Assembly: GCF_009741275.1 (NCBI RefSeq)
Contig: NZ_WOWS01000001.1
Coordinates: 991,796-1,055,795 of the forward strand
Origin: Winogradskyella endarachnes
Lineage (GTDB): Bacteria > Bacteroidota > Bacteroidia > Flavobacteriales > Flavobacteriaceae
DNA: 64,000 nt
Reading direction: 5' to 3'
The notes under the pieces: generated by a model
Seen by the model: the letters and a program-made list of their open reading frames with translations, nothing else
What the model was told of the DNA's origin: nothing
Database searches by the model: none
Position numbers and translations under genes: made by a program
Part shown: positions 18,311 through 28,830 of the stretch, one piece after another
How positions within the stretch are numbered: the stretch's first letter is position 1
How the letters are laid out: each line of letters begins with the position of its first letter

Positions 18311-19729
18311 TTAAATCTCACGATTATAATCCCAAGCTTCTAAGTAATCTTTTACAGCCTTTACAAACTGTCCGCCAAGGGCACCATTAACCACCCTATG
18401 ATCATATGAGTGCGATAAATACATTTTGTAACGAATACCAATATAGTCTCCTTCTGGTCCTTCAATAACGGCGGGCATTTTTCTAATAGCACCTAATGCC
18501 AATATTCCAACCTGAGGTTGATTAATAATTGGTGTACCCATTATACTACCAAACGTACCAACGTTAGTTACAGTATATGTTCCTCCTTGAATATCATCTG
18601 GATTTAATTTATTTTCTCTTGCTCTAGTTGCTAAATCGTTTACACGTTTTACCATACCAAATAAATTTAACTGATCTGCATTTTTAATGACAGGTACAAT
18701 TAAATTACCGTCTGGTAAAGCTGCAGCCATACCAACATTTATAGCTTTCTTTTTAATGACTTTATCGCCTTGAACTGAAATGTTCATCATTGGAAATTCT
18801 TTTAACGCCTTAGTTACAGCTTCCATAAAGATTGGTGTAAAGGTTAGGTTTTCACCTTCGCGTTTTATAAAATCATTTTTAACTTTCTTTCTCCAATTCC
18901 AAATTGTGGTAACATCAGCTTCTATAAATGATTGTACATGTGCAGAAGTTTGCACAGAATCTACCATGTATTTAGAAATGAGTTTCCCCATTCTAGTCAT
19001 TTCAATAATCTCATCACCATCTGAAATAGCAATTGGGTTTTCTTTTGGCTTCTCTGTAGATGTTTCTGCTTTTGATTTTTCTGCAACAGGAGCTGGTTTA
19101 GCTTTTGGCACCTCCAAACCATTGCTTTGAGCATCAGGAGTGCTAGGAGCTTTTGTTACTGGCTCAGCTACTGGAGTTGCTGCAGGTTTTGGAGCAACTG
19201 GTCCTGAACTACGTGACTCTAAATACGCTTTTATATCATTTTTAGTAACACGGTTATCTTTTCCGGTTCCTGCAATTGCATCTAATTCTGATTGTGAAAT
19301 ACCCTCTTTTTTAGCTATGTTTTTTACTAAAGGCGAGTAAAAACGACCTTCTGTAGACACCACTGGTTCAGTTGTAGATTTTGCTGCCACAATAGTTTGT
19401 GCAACCTCAGCAACAGCTTTAGGCGTTTCTGGCTCTATAATTGGTTCTGGTGCTGCTTCTGGTGCTTTTACCTCTACATTATCACCACCTTCTGTTTCTA
19501 TAATTGCTAAGATTTGTCCTACTTGTACAACATCATCAACATTAAATAATTTTTCTACTAAGACACCATCAACTTCACTTGGAACTTCACTATCTACTTT
19601 GTCTGTAGCAATCTCTAAAACAGCTTCATCAGCTTCAATCGTATCTCCTACTTCTTTAAGCCATGAGGTTATAGTTGCTTCTGCAACACTTTCTCCCATT
19701 TTAGGTAACTTAAGCTCGAACTTTGACAT
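18311..19729 (-). CDS. 2-oxoacid dehydrogenase E2 (dihydrolipoyl acyltransferase)
   Basis: 472 residues. One lipoyl domain (1-80, lipoylated lysine K44 in ATDKVDSE), an Ala/Pro/Lys-rich linker, an E3-binding domain (~133-175, SPLVKNIAKKEGIS) and the acyltransferase core with SYDHRVVNGALGG near the end. The single lipoyl domain and MGESVAEAT opening resemble branched-chain or other non-pyruvate E2s of Flavobacteriaceae. E1 and E3 are not nearby. A TAATTTTG element lies upstream at 19767-19774. Confidence 0.9.
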   Translation of the reverse strand: MSKFELKLPKMGESVAEATITSWLKEVGDTIEADEAVLEIATDKVDSEVPSEVDGVLVEKLFNVDDVVQVGQILAIIETEGGDNVEVKAPEAAPEPIIEPETPKAVAEVAQTIVAAKSTTEPVVSTEGRFYSPLVKNIAKKEGISQSELDAIAGTGKDNRVTKNDIKAYLESRSSGPVAPKPAATPVAEPVTKAPSTPDAQSNGLEVPKAKPAPVAEKSKAETSTEKPKENPIAISDGDEIIEMTRMGKLISKYMVDSVQTSAHVQSFIEADVTTIWNWRKKVKNDFIKREGENLTFTPIFMEAVTKALKEFPMMNISVQGDKVIKKKAINVGMAAALPDGNLIVPVIKNADQLNLFGMVKRVNDLATRARENKLNPDDIQGGTYTVTNVGTFGSIMGTPIINQPQVGILALGAIRKMPAVIEGPEGDYIGIRYKMYLSHSYDHRVVNGALGGQFVKAVKDYLEAWDYNREI

Positions 19730-19766
19730 ATATTTAATTTGAAGGTCTTTATTTTGTAATTGTTTG

Positions 19767-19774
19767 CAAAATTA
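19767..19774 (-). promoter_or_regulatory. TAnnTTTG -7 element for E2
   Basis: TAATTTTG on the minus strand, consensus match, 38 bases before the E2 start at 19729. Confidence 0.5.
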
Positions 19775-19818
19775 ATAAAAAAATAGACGAATCACTGATT
19801 TTTATTCATTTTTACATC

Positions 19819-20919
19819 CTAGAAATGTAACACTTCACCTCTATTTGTAGCACTATCACTTCCGAGGATAAATTTACTGCTTTTTGGCAGAAATCTAAAA
19901 ACAATATTTTCTTGTTTAGACATTGCCTTCATATCGCAAATTATATCACTGATTTTCAGAATATTAAAATCGTATATTACCATACTATGATGTTCTGCTT
20001 TATTTTGAATAGTTGTCTTAAAATGAACAGGTTTTGGCAATTGAACTTCTAAGGATTCTTCAATACCGTTAGTATATACTATTGTTCTTTTTGAAGCTAT
20101 TTCAACTTTTTGGGGCATTTTATTTAAGAATTGGGCTAATTTAATTCCAAACCAAACCACAATATTAAATAGTATATTTTGTTTAAAATGTTTTTTGTAA
20201 AAAATCTGCATTGCACCATAAAAGCGTTTTGCATATGTTGCGTCTTTTAATGTACTCTCTCCTTTAAAGTGAATAACTGTAGTTTCTCCGAAATAGTAAT
20301 TATGGTATCCAGCTTTTAGTACTTTATAAGATAATTCTATATCTTCTCCGTACATAAAATAAGATTCATCAAAACCTGAAACAGCTGTATAAACCTCTTT
20401 TTTCAACCACATAAAAGCACCAACAAGAATATCTACTTTTCTAATACTACCTATACCAATATCATTTGCATAATAATCGTTAGTCTTACCAAGCACTTTT
20501 TTTAATGACACTTTTGGTGTTGGAATATTTCGTTTGCTCTCTGGTAAAAATCTACCTCTACCATCAATAAGCTGACAACCAACAATACCAAGATTAGTCT
20601 TAGATTTTGAAAAATTAAGGAGTTTAGTAAACGTGTCTTCTGCTACAACAGTATCTGGATTAAGAATACACAAATATTCTCCCTTTGCCTCTGCAACCGC
20701 AATGTTATTCCCTTTTGAAAATCCTGAATTTTCTCTGTTCTCAATTAATTTAACAAAAGGAAATAATTGCTTAACCATGGAGCAACTATCATCCGAAGAA
20801 TTATTATCAATTACAATAATTTCCGCATCAATATTTGCTACAGCATCTTCTACACTTTTTAAACATAATTCTAAAAAGTAGCGTACATTGTAATTTAATA
20901 TAACAACAGATAGCTTCAA
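19819..20919 (-). CDS. GT2-family glycosyltransferase
   Basis: 366 residues. A GT-A fold: SVVILNYN, VIDNNSSDDS, ILNPDTV with the DXD-like site, and GFDESYFMYGEDIELSYK. It is likely a dTDP-rhamnosyl- or related sugar-transferring enzyme of the WcaA type that acts at the inner membrane in surface polysaccharide assembly. The C-terminal ~110 residues are not recognised. It follows recR by 6 bases on the same strand and may be co-transcribed with it. Confidence 0.85.
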   Translation of the reverse strand: MKLSVVILNYNVRYFLELCLKSVEDAVANIDAEIIVIDNNSSDDSCSMVKQLFPFVKLIENRENSGFSKGNNIAVAEAKGEYLCILNPDTVVAEDTFTKLLNFSKSKTNLGIVGCQLIDGRGRFLPESKRNIPTPKVSLKKVLGKTNDYYANDIGIGSIRKVDILVGAFMWLKKEVYTAVSGFDESYFMYGEDIELSYKVLKAGYHNYYFGETTVIHFKGESTLKDATYAKRFYGAMQIFYKKHFKQNILFNIVVWFGIKLAQFLNKMPQKVEIASKRTIVYTNGIEESLEVQLPKPVHFKTTIQNKAEHHSMVIYDFNILKISDIICDMKAMSKQENIVFRFLPKSSKFILGSDSATNRGEVLHF

Positions 20920-20925
20920 AACAAT

Positions 20926-21543
20926 TTATGATTTTAATGAAGCTTCAAAAGGAACTCTATCTATAATACTGCGACCTAAGGTAATTTCGTCTGTATATTC
21001 TAGTTCGTTACCTGCAGCAACACCTCTAGCTATGGTGGATGTTGAGACATCATAGCCTTGTATTTGCCTAAAAATATAGAAATTTGTAGTGTCGCCTTCC
21101 ATCGTTGGACTCATTGCAAATATCAACTCTTTTACCTTTCCAGATTTTACTTTTTCTACTAAAGACGTAATATTTAAATCTTGTGGTCCAATACCATCCA
21201 TGGGTGATATTTTACCACCTAAAACATGATACAACCCTTTAAAAGAACTTGTGTTCTCTACAGCCATAACATCTCTAATATCTTCAACTACACAAATGAG
21301 TTCTCTGTTTCTATTTGGATTTTCGCAAATCTCACAAAGCACTTTATCGCTAATATTATGACAAGATTTACAAAAATTAATTTCGGATCTAACCTTGGTG
21401 AGAGAATTTGCTAATTGAAACGTTTGGTTTTCTGGTTGTCTTAATAAATGTAGTACCAAACGTAAGGCTGTACGTTTACCAATACCAGGTAATTGTGCCA
21501 TTTCATTTACTGCGTTTTCTAAGAGTTTTGATGAAAATTCCAT
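20926..21543 (-). CDS. recR: Recombination protein RecR
   Basis: The ATG at 21543 is chosen because TACCTTTG on the minus strand sits only 5 bases before it; the TTG at 21573 would lie upstream of that promoter. About 205 residues, normal for RecR: helix-hairpin-helix ([12 protein letters not shown]), C4 zinc site ([16 protein letters not shown]), Toprim domain ([15 protein letters not shown]). It works with RecF/RecO in gap repair. Confidence 0.93.
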   Translation of the reverse strand: MEFSSKLLENAVNEMAQLPGIGKRTALRLVLHLLRQPENQTFQLANSLTKVRSEINFCKSCHNISDKVLCEICENPNRNRELICVVEDIRDVMAVENTSSFKGLYHVLGGKISPMDGIGPQDLNITSLVEKVKSGKVKELIFAMSPTMEGDTTNFYIFRQIQGYDVSTSTIARGVAAGNELEYTDEITLGRSIIDRVPFEASLKS

Positions 21544-21548
21544 AGTTG

Positions 21549-21556
21549 CAAAGGTA
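21549..21556 (-). promoter_or_regulatory. TAnnTTTG -7 element for recR, almost at the start codon
   Basis: TACCTTTG on the minus strand, 5 bases before the ATG. The mRNA would begin at or near the ATG, suggesting a leaderless recR transcript. Confidence 0.6.
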
Positions 21557-21572
21557 TTGATTTTTGAGTACA

Positions 21573-21612
21573 AAAAAGCCCAATCGTAAGGGCATTACAA
21601 TTGGACTTTTAC
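21573..21612 (-). terminator. Imperfect terminator after the BNR protein
   Basis: aaaag-ccaat ... attgg-cttttt with mismatches at the stem base. It lies 15 bases past the stop of the T9SS cargo at 21627 and ahead of recR on the minus strand. Confidence 0.5.
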
Positions 21613-21626
21613 AATACGCTACATTA

Positions 21627-24164
21627 CTAATTTATGATAAGTTTTTTTATTAATTCACCCTTAGAACTATTTAATTTCACAAAATAAATACCAGATGCAA
21701 ATGATGAAGAATCAATCTTATAAGTACTTGAAAGGTCTTTGTTTTTTGAATAAAAAACCAACTTACCTAAAGCGTTAAAAACTCTAACGGTTACAGGTTC
21801 TGATATCTTCCATTTTAAATTCACTTGATGTGTTGCTGGATTTGGATACATCTTAAATTCGTCTATTTTAAATTCACTATCAGTTAAAGATTCATTATAA
21901 AGACTAGATCTCCACAACCCTCTTCCGTACGTTGCCGCATATATTTTGTTATCTGCTGCATTAATTTCCAACTCATTTATTCTAACATTTGGTAATCCAT
22001 TATTAAACAAAGACCAAGTATTACCTAAAGTATTATCGGTATAATACACACCATAATTCATTCCTAAATACAAACCATCTTCTCCATTATTTTGCCATGC
22101 TAAAGCCTGAGCTGAGAAATTAGGCAAATCCCAACCAATCCCTGTAAAAGTGACACCGTTATCGGTGCTTACATAAACTTTTTCACTATTAGTAGTTGCG
22201 ATGGCTATTTTATTAGCATCTGTGGGATGTACCGCAATACTATTAATTTGTGCACCTCCCAAATTTAACGATGATTGCGTCCATGAAATACCGGCATTAA
22301 GCGTGTACCAAAGTACACCATTAATAGCTAAGTAAATCTTATTATTATCTGTTGGTGCTATTTTTAAATGATCTATATTATTAGAAAACGATTGAGATAT
22401 GGATTCCCAATTAAAACCACCATCTATAGATTTATAAACCTCATCAAACGCACAATAAATTGTATTAGGAGTTATTGGGTCTTGTTCAAAAGGCACAATC
22501 CAATTCCAAGTATAGTCTCCTCCTTTATTATCTGGTTGTGTTAAATATGAAATAGAATTAGACAGCGCACTATAAGAGTAATTTAATAATGTTCCAAACT
22601 GTGCAGTACCATAAAAAATGTTAGAATTATTTTTATCTACAAATCCTTCCATACCATCTGCGCCAAACCAATCTATCCAATTACCATCTGGTAACAATGC
22701 CGACGATCCATTGTCTTGAGAACCACCTGTAACAACAACAGGATTTGTTTGGCTTACACCTATTTTATAAAACTGTCTAATACCCATACCTACTGTTAAA
22801 TCTGTATAGTAATTACTATCAACCGTTGTAGGGTTATCCGCTTTATAAATTCCTCCATCGGTACCAACAAAAAGTTTGGTTTCTGCTCCAGAACCCACAA
22901 ATTCTAAAATATCTACATCTGCATGGCAATACCCTATATTTAAATTACTCGCTCCATTTGGCGTCCATTGAGATGTTATATTAAAAGAAATACCTCCATC
23001 TGTAGAGCGCCACGTGTTAATACCTGCTATATGCACATCATTGGCGTCATTAGGATTAACGGCAATATCCATATCTCTTGGTGCTTGCCCTAAATCATCA
23101 CTTCCATTAGTATCATAACCAAAATAATTTGCCGTATGCGTTAATTTTGTAAAACTACTTCCACTATCTATTGATTTATAGAGGGCCCCAAAAACACCAC
23201 TATTGGCTTCTAGAACATAAACCACTGATGCATCGTTTGGAGAAACAGCAATCATTTTTGGACCATAACTAAATTCATCTGGAGCAACGCCAGAGATTTT
23301 AACAAAACTCACACCATTATTAGAAGACCTATAAAATTCATCACCAGAAGCATACACTATACTGGGATCACCTGGTTTAAAATCTACATCATATCCACCA
23401 CTAACACCAGCAAAATAAATGGAACTCCAATTTAGTCCACCGTCTGTTGATTTATAAATACCATTACCTTGAGAAGTACAATACATTATCTGAGCATCTG
23501 TTGGGTGAATTAATATTTTATTTACAGAACCACCCGAAACATTACTATGGAGAGACCATGTAGAACCGCCATCTGAAGATTTAAATATAGAACCATTTGT
23601 AGAACCCCAAAAATAGTAATTACTATTATTAGGATCTATTGCCAAAGATCGCACATCTATATTCGCTAAATTATCTGTTAAAACCGTCCATGTTGCTCCT
23701 CCATCTAAACTTTTCCAAACACCACCAGTCTCACTGCCAGCTATAATATGATCTAAATTGGTATGATCTATAGAAATCGAAGTTATTCTTCCAACACCAG
23801 GATTATATCCAGAGGTAGCATTCCAATATGTAGGCCCCATTTCTTCCCAAGTACCAACTAAAGTCTTGGCCGTAAAACCTTCGCTGTTCCGATCAGCATT
23901 TAAATTATTTAATTCATTATAATAAAATTCTGAAGACTTTAGTTTACCTGTTTCATCCATAGCACGCTCAGCAAAATACTGCCAACGTCTAAAAGGTTTA
24001 TAACCAGTTCCGCGTTCTCTACCAACGGAATCAAAATGATTTTCAGCTACCAAAACAATTTCTTCAATGGTATGAGAACCTTCTGCGATTAATTGTTTAA
24101 AATCTTGCGCGCTAAGACCTAAACAAATAAATAAAAACACAAATTGGAAAGCATATTTTTTCAT
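21627..24164 (-). CDS. BNR/sortilin-type beta-propeller with T9SS type A domain
   Basis: The ATG at 24164 is preferred to an upstream TTG, since it opens the signal peptide MKKYAFQFVFLFICLGLSAQ. About 845 residues. Repeated blocks of the type 'VWKSLDGGATW', 'IYKSTDGGLNW', 'VYVSTDNGVTF' and 'DPNNSN' form a beta-propeller of the BNR/sortilin class (VPS10-like). The end (FKMYPNPATHQVNLKW ... LIKKLIIN) is a type A T9SS sorting domain. Such proteins are surface or secreted; the ligand is unknown. Confidence 0.87.
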   Translation of the reverse strand: MKKYAFQFVFLFICLGLSAQDFKQLIAEGSHTIEEIVLVAENHFDSVGRERGTGYKPFRRWQYFAERAMDETGKLKSSEFYYNELNNLNADRNSEGFTAKTLVGTWEEMGPTYWNATSGYNPGVGRITSISIDHTNLDHIIAGSETGGVWKSLDGGATWTVLTDNLANIDVRSLAIDPNNSNYYFWGSTNGSIFKSSDGGSTWSLHSNVSGGSVNKILIHPTDAQIMYCTSQGNGIYKSTDGGLNWSSIYFAGVSGGYDVDFKPGDPSIVYASGDEFYRSSNNGVSFVKISGVAPDEFSYGPKMIAVSPNDASVVYVLEANSGVFGALYKSIDSGSSFTKLTHTANYFGYDTNGSDDLGQAPRDMDIAVNPNDANDVHIAGINTWRSTDGGISFNITSQWTPNGASNLNIGYCHADVDILEFVGSGAETKLFVGTDGGIYKADNPTTVDSNYYTDLTVGMGIRQFYKIGVSQTNPVVVTGGSQDNGSSALLPDGNWIDWFGADGMEGFVDKNNSNIFYGTAQFGTLLNYSYSALSNSISYLTQPDNKGGDYTWNWIVPFEQDPITPNTIYCAFDEVYKSIDGGFNWESISQSFSNNIDHLKIAPTDNNKIYLAINGVLWYTLNAGISWTQSSLNLGGAQINSIAVHPTDANKIAIATTNSEKVYVSTDNGVTFTGIGWDLPNFSAQALAWQNNGEDGLYLGMNYGVYYTDNTLGNTWSLFNNGLPNVRINELEINAADNKIYAATYGRGLWRSSLYNESLTDSEFKIDEFKMYPNPATHQVNLKWKISEPVTVRVFNALGKLVFYSKNKDLSSTYKIDSSSFASGIYFVKLNSSKGELIKKLIIN

Positions 24165-24244
24165 AAAAAAAATCTTTTTTAAAGCATTCTTTTTTTTCAA
24201 ATGTACTACTTTTCAAAAATATTGATGAAAACGAAGCTTTTAAC

Positions 24245-25690
24245 ATGACACCAACTTCCATACTAATTCTTATTGCAAGTTACTTTTTACTACTTGTTAT
24301 CATTTCCTATTTTACAGGCAGAGAAGATAGTAATGCTGCTTTTTTTAAAGCTAACAAATCTGCACCTTGGTACTTAGTAGCCTTTGGTATGATTGGTGCA
24401 TCGCTCTCTGGAGTTACATTTATTTCGGTTCCTGGTGCTGTAGAAGCTAGGCAGTTTGGCTACCTTCAAGTTGTGTTTGGATACTTTTTTGGTTACCTCA
24501 TTATTGCTTATGTTTTATTACCGCTTTATTATAGATTAAATCTCACCTCTATTTACACGTATCTAAAAGACCGTTTTGGAATTATTAGTTATAAAACAGG
24601 ATCTATTGCGTTTCTTATTTCTAGAACTGTTGGTGCTGCTTTTCGTTTATTTTTAGTTGCCAAAGTTTTACAATTATTAGTCTTTGACCTTTTTAATATT
24701 CCATTTGCCATTACAGTAATAATTACTATTGCTTTAATTTGGCTTTATACATTTAAAGGCGGAATAAAGACCATTATTTTTACAGATACGCTTCAAACTT
24801 TATTTATGCTGATATCTGTAGTTGTAGCTATCATATTTTTAGCTTCTGCATTAGATTTAAATAGTATTAGCGATGTTATCACCTATACAAAAGACAGTAA
24901 ATTAAGTAAAGTATTCTTTTTTGAAGATGGTAACAACGAACAATATTTCTGGAAAAGCTTTTTATCTGGAATCTTCATCACCATTACTATGACAGGTTTA
25001 GACCAAGATATGATGCAAAAAAACTTAACTTGCCGTAACTTAAAAGATGCACAAAAAAACATGATTACCTTTAGTGTGGTCTTAATTTTTGTAAATATAC
25101 TTTTCTTGGTTCTAGGTTTAATGCTAACGCAATACGCAGAAAACAAAGGGTTAACAGCTTCTAAAGACGATTTGTTCCCAACCATAGCAATGCTTCCAGA
25201 AATTGGCATTGTAACTTCAGCATTTTTCTTGCTAGGTTTAATTGCTGCAGCATATTCTAGTGCAGATTCTGCATTAACATCCTTAACAACATCATTCTGT
25301 TTTGATATTTTAGATATTGATAACAAACCTGAAACTCAAAAAAAACATCTTAGAAAACGCGTTCATATTGGCTTTAGTATATTATTAGTTATAGTAATTG
25401 TTTTGTTTGATTTAATATTTAAAGATGTTTCCGTAATATGGGAATTATTTAAAGCTGCGGGTTACACTTACGGCCCACTATTAGGTTTATTTGCTTTTGG
25501 ACTTATTACTAAATCAAAAATTAAAGACAAGTTTGTATGGATTATTGCTATTGTAGCTCCAATATTGTCTTACACTCTAAACTTATATTCTAAAGAGTTA
25601 TTCAATGGTTACGAAATTGGTTTTGAAATACTGATGATTAACGGACTTTTAATGTTCCTTGGACTCCTTGTTATAAGAAAGAAATCTTAA
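24245..25690 (+). CDS. Sodium:solute symporter (SSS family)
   Basis: 481 residues, about 13 membrane helices. Family features: MTPTSILILIASY opening, MIGASLSGVTFISVPG and GLIAAAYSSADSALTSLTT, where SSS members place Na+ ligands. The substrate (sugar, amino acid, vitamin or ion) is not predictable. It runs towards the CoA-binding gene and overlaps its stop by 4 bases, tail to tail. Confidence 0.88.
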   Translation: MTPTSILILIASYFLLLVIISYFTGREDSNAAFFKANKSAPWYLVAFGMIGASLSGVTFISVPGAVEARQFGYLQVVFGYFFGYLIIAYVLLPLYYRLNLTSIYTYLKDRFGIISYKTGSIAFLISRTVGAAFRLFLVAKVLQLLVFDLFNIPFAITVIITIALIWLYTFKGGIKTIIFTDTLQTLFMLISVVVAIIFLASALDLNSISDVITYTKDSKLSKVFFFEDGNNEQYFWKSFLSGIFITITMTGLDQDMMQKNLTCRNLKDAQKNMITFSVVLIFVNILFLVLGLMLTQYAENKGLTASKDDLFPTIAMLPEIGIVTSAFFLLGLIAAAYSSADSALTSLTTSFCFDILDIDNKPETQKKHLRKRVHIGFSILLVIVIVLFDLIFKDVSVIWELFKAAGYTYGPLLGLFAFGLITKSKIKDKFVWIIAIVAPILSYTLNLYSKELFNGYEIGFEILMINGLLMFLGLLVIRKKS

Positions 25691-26049
25691 TATTGATTAG
25701 TACCCAAAAGTACTAAAGTACAGGCTACTTCAAACTCAATATTGTTATCTCTTAGCAATTGGTAAAACTCAGGGTTTTCAGTGCCTGGATTAAATATTAC
25801 ACGCCTAGGGTTTAAGCTAATGATATAATTATAATAATCTTGTTGTCTTTTTGGGTTTAGGTAAAGTGTTACAGAATCAATAGTATCATAATCAATTAAT
25901 TCCGTATCAATCGTTACGTCTTCAACCCTACCTGATTTTAAACCAAAGGCTTTTACAGGATGATTAAAAGTTCTAAGTCTTTTTATAGCAATGTTTGAAT
26001 AACGCTCTTCTTTTAGAGATGCGCCAATAACAAGTGTTTTTTTCTTCAT
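25687..26049 (-). CDS. CoA-binding-domain protein
   Basis: 120 residues forming a single Rossmann-like CoA_binding domain (KTLVIGASLKEERYSNIAI ... RVIFNPGTENPEFYQLLRDNNIEFEVACTLVLL). Homologues resemble the CoA-binding part of succinyl-CoA synthetase alpha. No partner is near. It diverges from the TonB-dependent receptor gene, 104 bases away. Confidence 0.85.
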   Translation of the reverse strand: MKKKTLVIGASLKEERYSNIAIKRLRTFNHPVKAFGLKSGRVEDVTIDTELIDYDTIDSVTLYLNPKRQQDYYNYIISLNPRRVIFNPGTENPEFYQLLRDNNIEFEVACTLVLLGTNQY

Positions 26050-26082
26050 AATGTTAAAAAGATGTTAACGTAAATAATTTAA

Positions 26083-26107
26083 GTAACATACGTTAAAGTT
26101 AGTCGTC
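26083..26107 (+). promoter_or_regulatory. Putative ECF promoter (GTAAC-N16-CGTC)
   Basis: GTAAC at 26083-26087, 16-base spacer, CGTCTTAA from 26104. The order, spacing and bases match the site at 32091-32115 and are close to the twin sites at 43905-43990. It lies 47 bases before the TonB-dependent receptor ATG. Confidence 0.5.
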
Positions 26108-26153
26108 TTAACAGTATTAAACTATCAAATCAATCAAAAAAAATCAATCAAAA

Positions 26154-28601
26154 ATGAAATCAGTTATGCTTTTCTGTGCATTAATATTATCTTTTACTGC
26201 ACTAGCCCAACCCAATTCTAACAAAGACATTAAAAACGGTTCTGTTTATGGACGCGTTATCGATGCACAATTAAATGAACCCTTACCTTATGTAAACATT
26301 GTTATTAAGGATGCTGCTAAAAAAATAATTACAGGCGGAATTACTAATGATGATGGTACTTTTGAAATTAAAAATATACCAGAAGGAACGATTACAGTTT
26401 CTATTCAGTTTGTAGGATTTAAAACTATAGATAAAAGTGTAACCTTGGGAAAAGGAAATTATAAAGTAAATCTAGGCGACCTAAAACTAGAGGAAGAATC
26501 TACAGGTTTAGATGAAGTTACCATTGTTGCAGATGTATCTACCATACAACAGAAAGTAGACCGAAAAGTCATTACTGTTGGTAAAGATTTGCAAACCGCA
26601 GGCGCAACTGCTAGTGAGCTAATGAATAATTTACCATCTGTAAGTATAGATCAGCAAACGGGCTCTATTAGTTTGCGTGGTAACCAAAATGTTAGAGTTA
26701 TGGTTGATGGAAAATTATCTAATATTCCGGCAGAGCAATTACTAAAACAAATACCTTCTAATACTATAAAAAGTGTTGAATTAATCACCAATCCATCAGC
26801 AAAATATAATCCTGAAGGGATGAGTGGTATTATTAATATTGTACTACATAAAAATACAAAAATTGGTTTTAATGGAAATCTTTCAGTAGGTTTAGCACAC
26901 GATATTGAACCTAAATTTAACAGCTCTATCGATGCTAATTATAGAAATGGTAAATTAAATATTTATGGGTCTTATGGCAATAACATTAGCAGAAATGCCA
27001 ACTATGGTTACATTAATAGAACCGAACAAGAAATAAATCAAAATTTTGATATTTTAAATGATAACAAATCGCATTTATTTAAAATAGGATTAGATTATTA
27101 CTTAAATGACAAAAACTCCATATCTGTATTTACTAACCAAAATATCTTTGATGGAGAAACAGATGTAAATTCATATATCAACTATTTATTAGATGAGTCT
27201 CTTAATGAATCGCAGTACTTATTTGGGATAAACAAAAACGATTCGCAACAATACAACTTTAATTATAAGCACAATTTTAACAAAGAAGGCCATAATATAG
27301 AATTAGAAGTAGACCATAATATATATGAAGGATATGTTGATAATAGCAATTTATTTTTTAATTCTCAACGACCAAATTTTATTGAAGATACAGACACAGA
27401 TAGAAATAGTACAACATTTAATTTAGACTATGTTAATCCTTTATCTGAATCTGTAAAATTAGAATTAGGGTTACAAGCACGTCTGTTTGATACTAGTATT
27501 TTCTATGAGTCTGACGCTAGAGAGCAAAACGAAAATGGAACCTATATACCAACAACTACAAATTTCGATTATACTAGAAACATATATTCTGCGTACGCTA
27601 CGTATGGTAAAAAGTTAGAAAAATGGAGTTATCAATTAGGAATAAGGGCAGAAACGGTAAATGTAAATTCTGATGCCTTTAAACAAGACTTAGATAGCAA
27701 TGAAGAACTAAATATACCCTTTGAAAATGATTATTTTGAATTGTATCCGTCCGCATTTGTAACCTATTCACCTTCTGAGAAAAACTCTTATCAATTTAGT
27801 TATAGCAGAAGAATTGATCGACCAGGTATTGGACAAGTAAATCCTTTACCAAACTGGAGCACGCCTTTAATATCAGAATTTGGAAACCAAGAATTACGTC
27901 CACAGTTTACCAATTCTATTGAAACAAATTATACAAGACAACTTGAAAAAGGAAGTATTACTGTAGGTGTTTTTTATAGAATAATTGAAGATGAAATTCA
28001 ACAAGCTATTTTAATAGATCGTACAGACATTAACCGAGTAATTTTTACCAATTTAAACTTTGACAACACCTCAGCTTATGGTATTGAATTTTCTTCTAAC
28101 TACAGACCAACAAAATGGTGGAGTGTAAATGCAAGTTTTGACTTATATTCTCAAACGCAAAAGAGCTTAGCCGAGTCTTTTGATACTAATAATGATATTG
28201 TTTTAAATACAGTTGAAGTAGACAATGTAGCATGGAGCGCAAGAGCTTTTAATAACTTTAAAGTGAGTAAAAGTCTAAGTTTTTCTGCCTTTGGCATGTA
28301 CCGTTCTAAAAATAAAAACATTCAATTTGAAACTAACGACATGCTAATGGTAAACCTTGGTATGCGTTATAGTTTTCTTGAGAATAACAGAGCTAGCTTT
28401 AGCCTAAGCTATAATGACATCTTTGATACTATGTATGCACAGTTTGATGGCGAAAGACCTTATGCACAACAAGGACAATTTAATTGGGAGAGCCAACAAA
28501 TATCAACCAGTTTATCTTACCGTTTTGGAGGCGGAAACTACAGAGCAAAATCTCGTAAACGACGAGATAACGATGTTAAAGAAGGTGGTGGAATGTTCTA
28601 A
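26154..28601 (+). CDS. TonB-dependent receptor with carboxypeptidase-like N-domain
   Basis: 815 residues: signal peptide (MKSVMLFCALILSFTALAQ), a carboxypeptidase-regulatory-like domain (~28-115), a plug region (MNNLPSVSIDQQTGSISLRGNQNVRVMVDGK) and a beta-barrel of the outer-membrane barrel family 3. The tail is rich in Arg/Gly (RYRAKSRKRRDND). It imports large substrates with energy from TonB. No SusD partner follows, so the substrate is unlikely to be a polysaccharide of the usual kind. An ECF-like promoter precedes it and a strong terminator follows. Confidence 0.87.
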   Translation: MKSVMLFCALILSFTALAQPNSNKDIKNGSVYGRVIDAQLNEPLPYVNIVIKDAAKKIITGGITNDDGTFEIKNIPEGTITVSIQFVGFKTIDKSVTLGKGNYKVNLGDLKLEEESTGLDEVTIVADVSTIQQKVDRKVITVGKDLQTAGATASELMNNLPSVSIDQQTGSISLRGNQNVRVMVDGKLSNIPAEQLLKQIPSNTIKSVELITNPSAKYNPEGMSGIINIVLHKNTKIGFNGNLSVGLAHDIEPKFNSSIDANYRNGKLNIYGSYGNNISRNANYGYINRTEQEINQNFDILNDNKSHLFKIGLDYYLNDKNSISVFTNQNIFDGETDVNSYINYLLDESLNESQYLFGINKNDSQQYNFNYKHNFNKEGHNIELEVDHNIYEGYVDNSNLFFNSQRPNFIEDTDTDRNSTTFNLDYVNPLSESVKLELGLQARLFDTSIFYESDAREQNENGTYIPTTTNFDYTRNIYSAYATYGKKLEKWSYQLGIRAETVNVNSDAFKQDLDSNEELNIPFENDYFELYPSAFVTYSPSEKNSYQFSYSRRIDRPGIGQVNPLPNWSTPLISEFGNQELRPQFTNSIETNYTRQLEKGSITVGVFYRIIEDEIQQAILIDRTDINRVIFTNLNFDNTSAYGIEFSSNYRPTKWWSVNASFDLYSQTQKSLAESFDTNNDIVLNTVEVDNVAWSARAFNNFKVSKSLSFSAFGMYRSKNKNIQFETNDMLMVNLGMRYSFLENNRASFSLSYNDIFDTMYAQFDGERPYAQQGQFNWESQQISTSLSYRFGGGNYRAKSRKRRDNDVKEGGGMF

Positions 28602-28668
28602 AAAAAATATTTAATAGTTATATCTATAGTTGATGGTTAGTGTTAGTGTATTAACTATTAAGTAAAGA

Positions 28669-28696
28669 AAACCCGAAACTTCCGTTTCGGGTTTTT
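28669..28696 (+). terminator. Intrinsic terminator after the TonB-dependent receptor
   Basis: Perfect 11-bp stem (28669-28679 with 28684-28694), 4-base loop, T-run. Ends the receptor transcript. Confidence 0.88.
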
Positions 28697-28830
28697 GTTA
28701 AATACACGTTAAATATAGATTGCTATGAAATAAAACTGAAATTTTAGCGTCTATATAGTAGTAGGTTTTAATCATAGTATTATAAATTTTGGGAATTTAT
28801 ATATGATTAGTTAAATTTGGTTAATAGTTG

